Assembly (NCBI GenBank): GCA_046347195.1 | Contig: JAXMGQ010000024.1 | Location: forward strand, 1-64,000 | Length of the DNA: 64,000 nt | Origin: TMP-86 sp046347195 | GTDB taxonomy: Bacteria; Pseudomonadota; Gammaproteobacteria; Steroidobacterales; Steroidobacteraceae | Reading direction: 5' to 3' | Shown here: positions 63,196-64,000 of the stretch, piece after piece | Layout: the number at the start of each line of letters is the position of its first letter | Numbering within the stretch: position 1 is the first letter of the stretch | The notes under the pieces: generated by a model | The model's input: the letters and a program-made list of their open reading frames with translations, nothing else | Database searches by the model: none | Told to the model about the DNA's origin: nothing | Translations under genes and position numbers: made by a program

Positions 63196-63462
63196 ATGGA
63201 GGAGGTGCCGCAGGAGCCGGTGGAGATCCCGCACCGCGAACTGTCGTCCGAGGCATTGCGCGGGGTGATCGAATCCTTCGTGCTGCGCGAGGGCACCGAC
63301 TACGGCGAGCGCGAGTTCTCGCTGGAGCAGAAGGTGGCGCACGTGCTGACACAGCTCGACCGTGGCGAGGCGCAGGTGCTGTTCGACCCGGCCACCGAGA
63401 CGGTGCACATCGCCAGCGTCCCTCCCCGCGAACGGCGCACGCCCTTCGATGAGGGTGCCTGA
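63196..63462 (+). CDS. yheU: YheU family protein (UPF0270)
   Basis: 88-residue protein. ELSSEALRGVIESFVLREGTDYGE, followed by SLEQKVAHVLTQLDRGEAQVLFD, is the full YheU signature. Function unknown. The stop and the arfB start share a base (TGATG), so translation is coupled. About 15 residues extend beyond E. coli YheU at the N- and C-termini. Confidence 0.93.
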   Translation: MEEVPQEPVEIPHRELSSEALRGVIESFVLREGTDYGEREFSLEQKVAHVLTQLDRGEAQVLFDPATETVHIASVPPRERRTPFDEGA

Positions 63463-63857
63463 TGCTGCCGGACTCGGATCTCGAATGGAAATTCATCCGC
63501 GCCGCGGGACCCGGCGGCCAGAACGTCAACAAGGTGGCCAGCGCCGTGCAGCTGCGCTTCCTGCTGCCGCAGAACACGACCCTGTCCGCCGCGGTGAAGG
63601 AACGCCTTCGCCGGCTCGCGGGACAGCGGCTCAACGAGGACGGCAGCATCCTCATCACCGCCCGCAGCGAGCGCAGCCAGGATCAGAACCGGCGCGATGC
63701 GCTCGGGCGCCTGGAAGCGCTGGTGCGCGCCGCGCAGGTGGAACCCAAGGTGCGCCGCAAGACCCGGCCGACGCGCGCCTCGCAGCAGCGACGGGTGGAT
63801 TCGAAGAAACGTCGCGGCGACACCAAGCGCGCCCGCACCACGCGCCACTGGGACTGA
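63462..63857 (+). CDS. arfB: Alternative ribosome-rescue hydrolase ArfB
   Basis: 131-residue peptidyl-tRNA hydrolase that frees stalled ribosomes without a stop codon. The catalytic GPGGQNVNK (GGQ) loop and ITARSERSQDQNRRDALGRL follow the release-factor fold. The Lys/Arg-rich tail RRKTRPTRASQQRRVDSKKRRG enters the empty mRNA channel. Fully intact. Its start overlaps the yheU stop. Confidence 0.95.
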   Translation: MLPDSDLEWKFIRAAGPGGQNVNKVASAVQLRFLLPQNTTLSAAVKERLRRLAGQRLNEDGSILITARSERSQDQNRRDALGRLEALVRAAQVEPKVRRKTRPTRASQQRRVDSKKRRGDTKRARTTRHWD

Positions 63858-63867
63858 ATTCGCGTCC

Positions 63868-64000
63868 CTAGTGCGGCGCATCCTGGGCGTTGCCCTGCCC
63901 CTCGGCCGCCTCGACCGCCTGCCGCGTGGCGTTCGCCTGCGCATCCACCGTTCCCTGCACCGCGCGGGCGCGATCCATGGTCTGGGTCATCGGGTCGAAC
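63868..64000 (-). CDS. 3' end of an unidentified gene (partial)
   Basis: Minus-strand open frame entering from the right edge and ending at TAG 63868-63870, leaving 43 residues: DPMTQTMDRARAVQGTVD and AQANATRQAVEAAEGQG. Ala/Gln/Arg-rich, probably helical. Placement right after arfB in the convergent direction is reasonable for a gene end. No family is recognised, and coding status rests only on the open frame and composition. Confidence 0.45.
   Translation of the reverse strand, partial: FDPMTQTMDRARAVQGTVDAQANATRQAVEAAEGQGNAQDAPH

Overview
The window is high-GC chromosomal DNA from a Gram-negative bacterium, most probably a gammaproteobacterium of the Xanthomonadales/Nevskiales/Steroidobacterales kind. 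The evidence is gene order: accB-accC-prmA-(zinc ribbon)-dusB-fis-purH-purD near groESL, rhlB divergent from trxA-rho, and lipopolysaccharide Kdo genes. There is no phage, plasmid, CRISPR, rRNA or tRNA signal. One insertion sequence is present. Genes are packed tightly, and many overlap start-to-stop (ATGA or GTGA).

Layout. 1-7.1 kb: the 3' part of a proton-pumping pyrophosphatase, a SRAP-family protein that has lost its catalytic residues, a cysK-cysE cysteine pair (cysK frameshifted), and a large PAS-GGDEF-EAL protein. 7.1-15 kb: pcm-like methyltransferase, TolC, and an envelope/LPS block (waaA with two frameshifts, kdkA, a family 9 glycosyltransferase, DUF6165). A 2,005-bp IS1634-type element sits exactly at the glycosyltransferase stop codon. 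15-22 kb: an operon on the minus strand comprising a GNAT/CTP-synthase-C fusion, GNAT, glnE, an M3 peptidase and a CHCC zinc protein. 22-24.7 kb: two tandem spore-coat-U-like secreted proteins and a di-haem cytochrome. 24.8-28.3 kb: an ECF sigma factor overlapping a membrane Ser/Thr kinase with a long C-terminal repeat region. 28.3-30.5 kb: groES-groEL behind a CIRCE operator.

30.5-43.8 kb: a shortened DsbD (N-terminal domain only) plus a TlpA-like thioredoxin. An inserted MFS transporter and hydrolase pair follows, then the conserved aroQ-accB-accC-prmA-DUF3426-dusB-fis-purH-purD series. 43.8-44.0 kb: a 206-bp near-palindrome with perfect 46-bp arms. 44-49 kb: DUF1993, TlpA, MarC, SDR, a DOMON-like protein coupled to a NamZ (DUF1343) muramidase, and a small Cys-rich unknown. 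49-54 kb: an AraC regulator, TonB-dependent receptor and exported amidohydrolase, probably an uptake-and-degradation unit. 54-59 kb: QmcA/NfeD membrane pair, rho and trxA, with divergent rhlB (frameshifted). 59-64 kb: a nucleotidase, then a tightly coupled run of cysQ, DUF3301, PHP exonuclease, DUF465, MscS, YheU and ArfB, and the end of an unidentified gene.

Four single-base frameshifts fall in three otherwise intact, normally conserved genes (cysK, waaA twice, rhlB). This suggests residual sequencing or assembly error rather than decay. The most distinctive items are the palindromic element, the GNAT-CTPS fusion, the catalytically stripped SRAP protein, the split DsbD locus, the sigma-kinase pair, and the low-complexity Arg/Gly tails on neighbouring Rho and RhlB.
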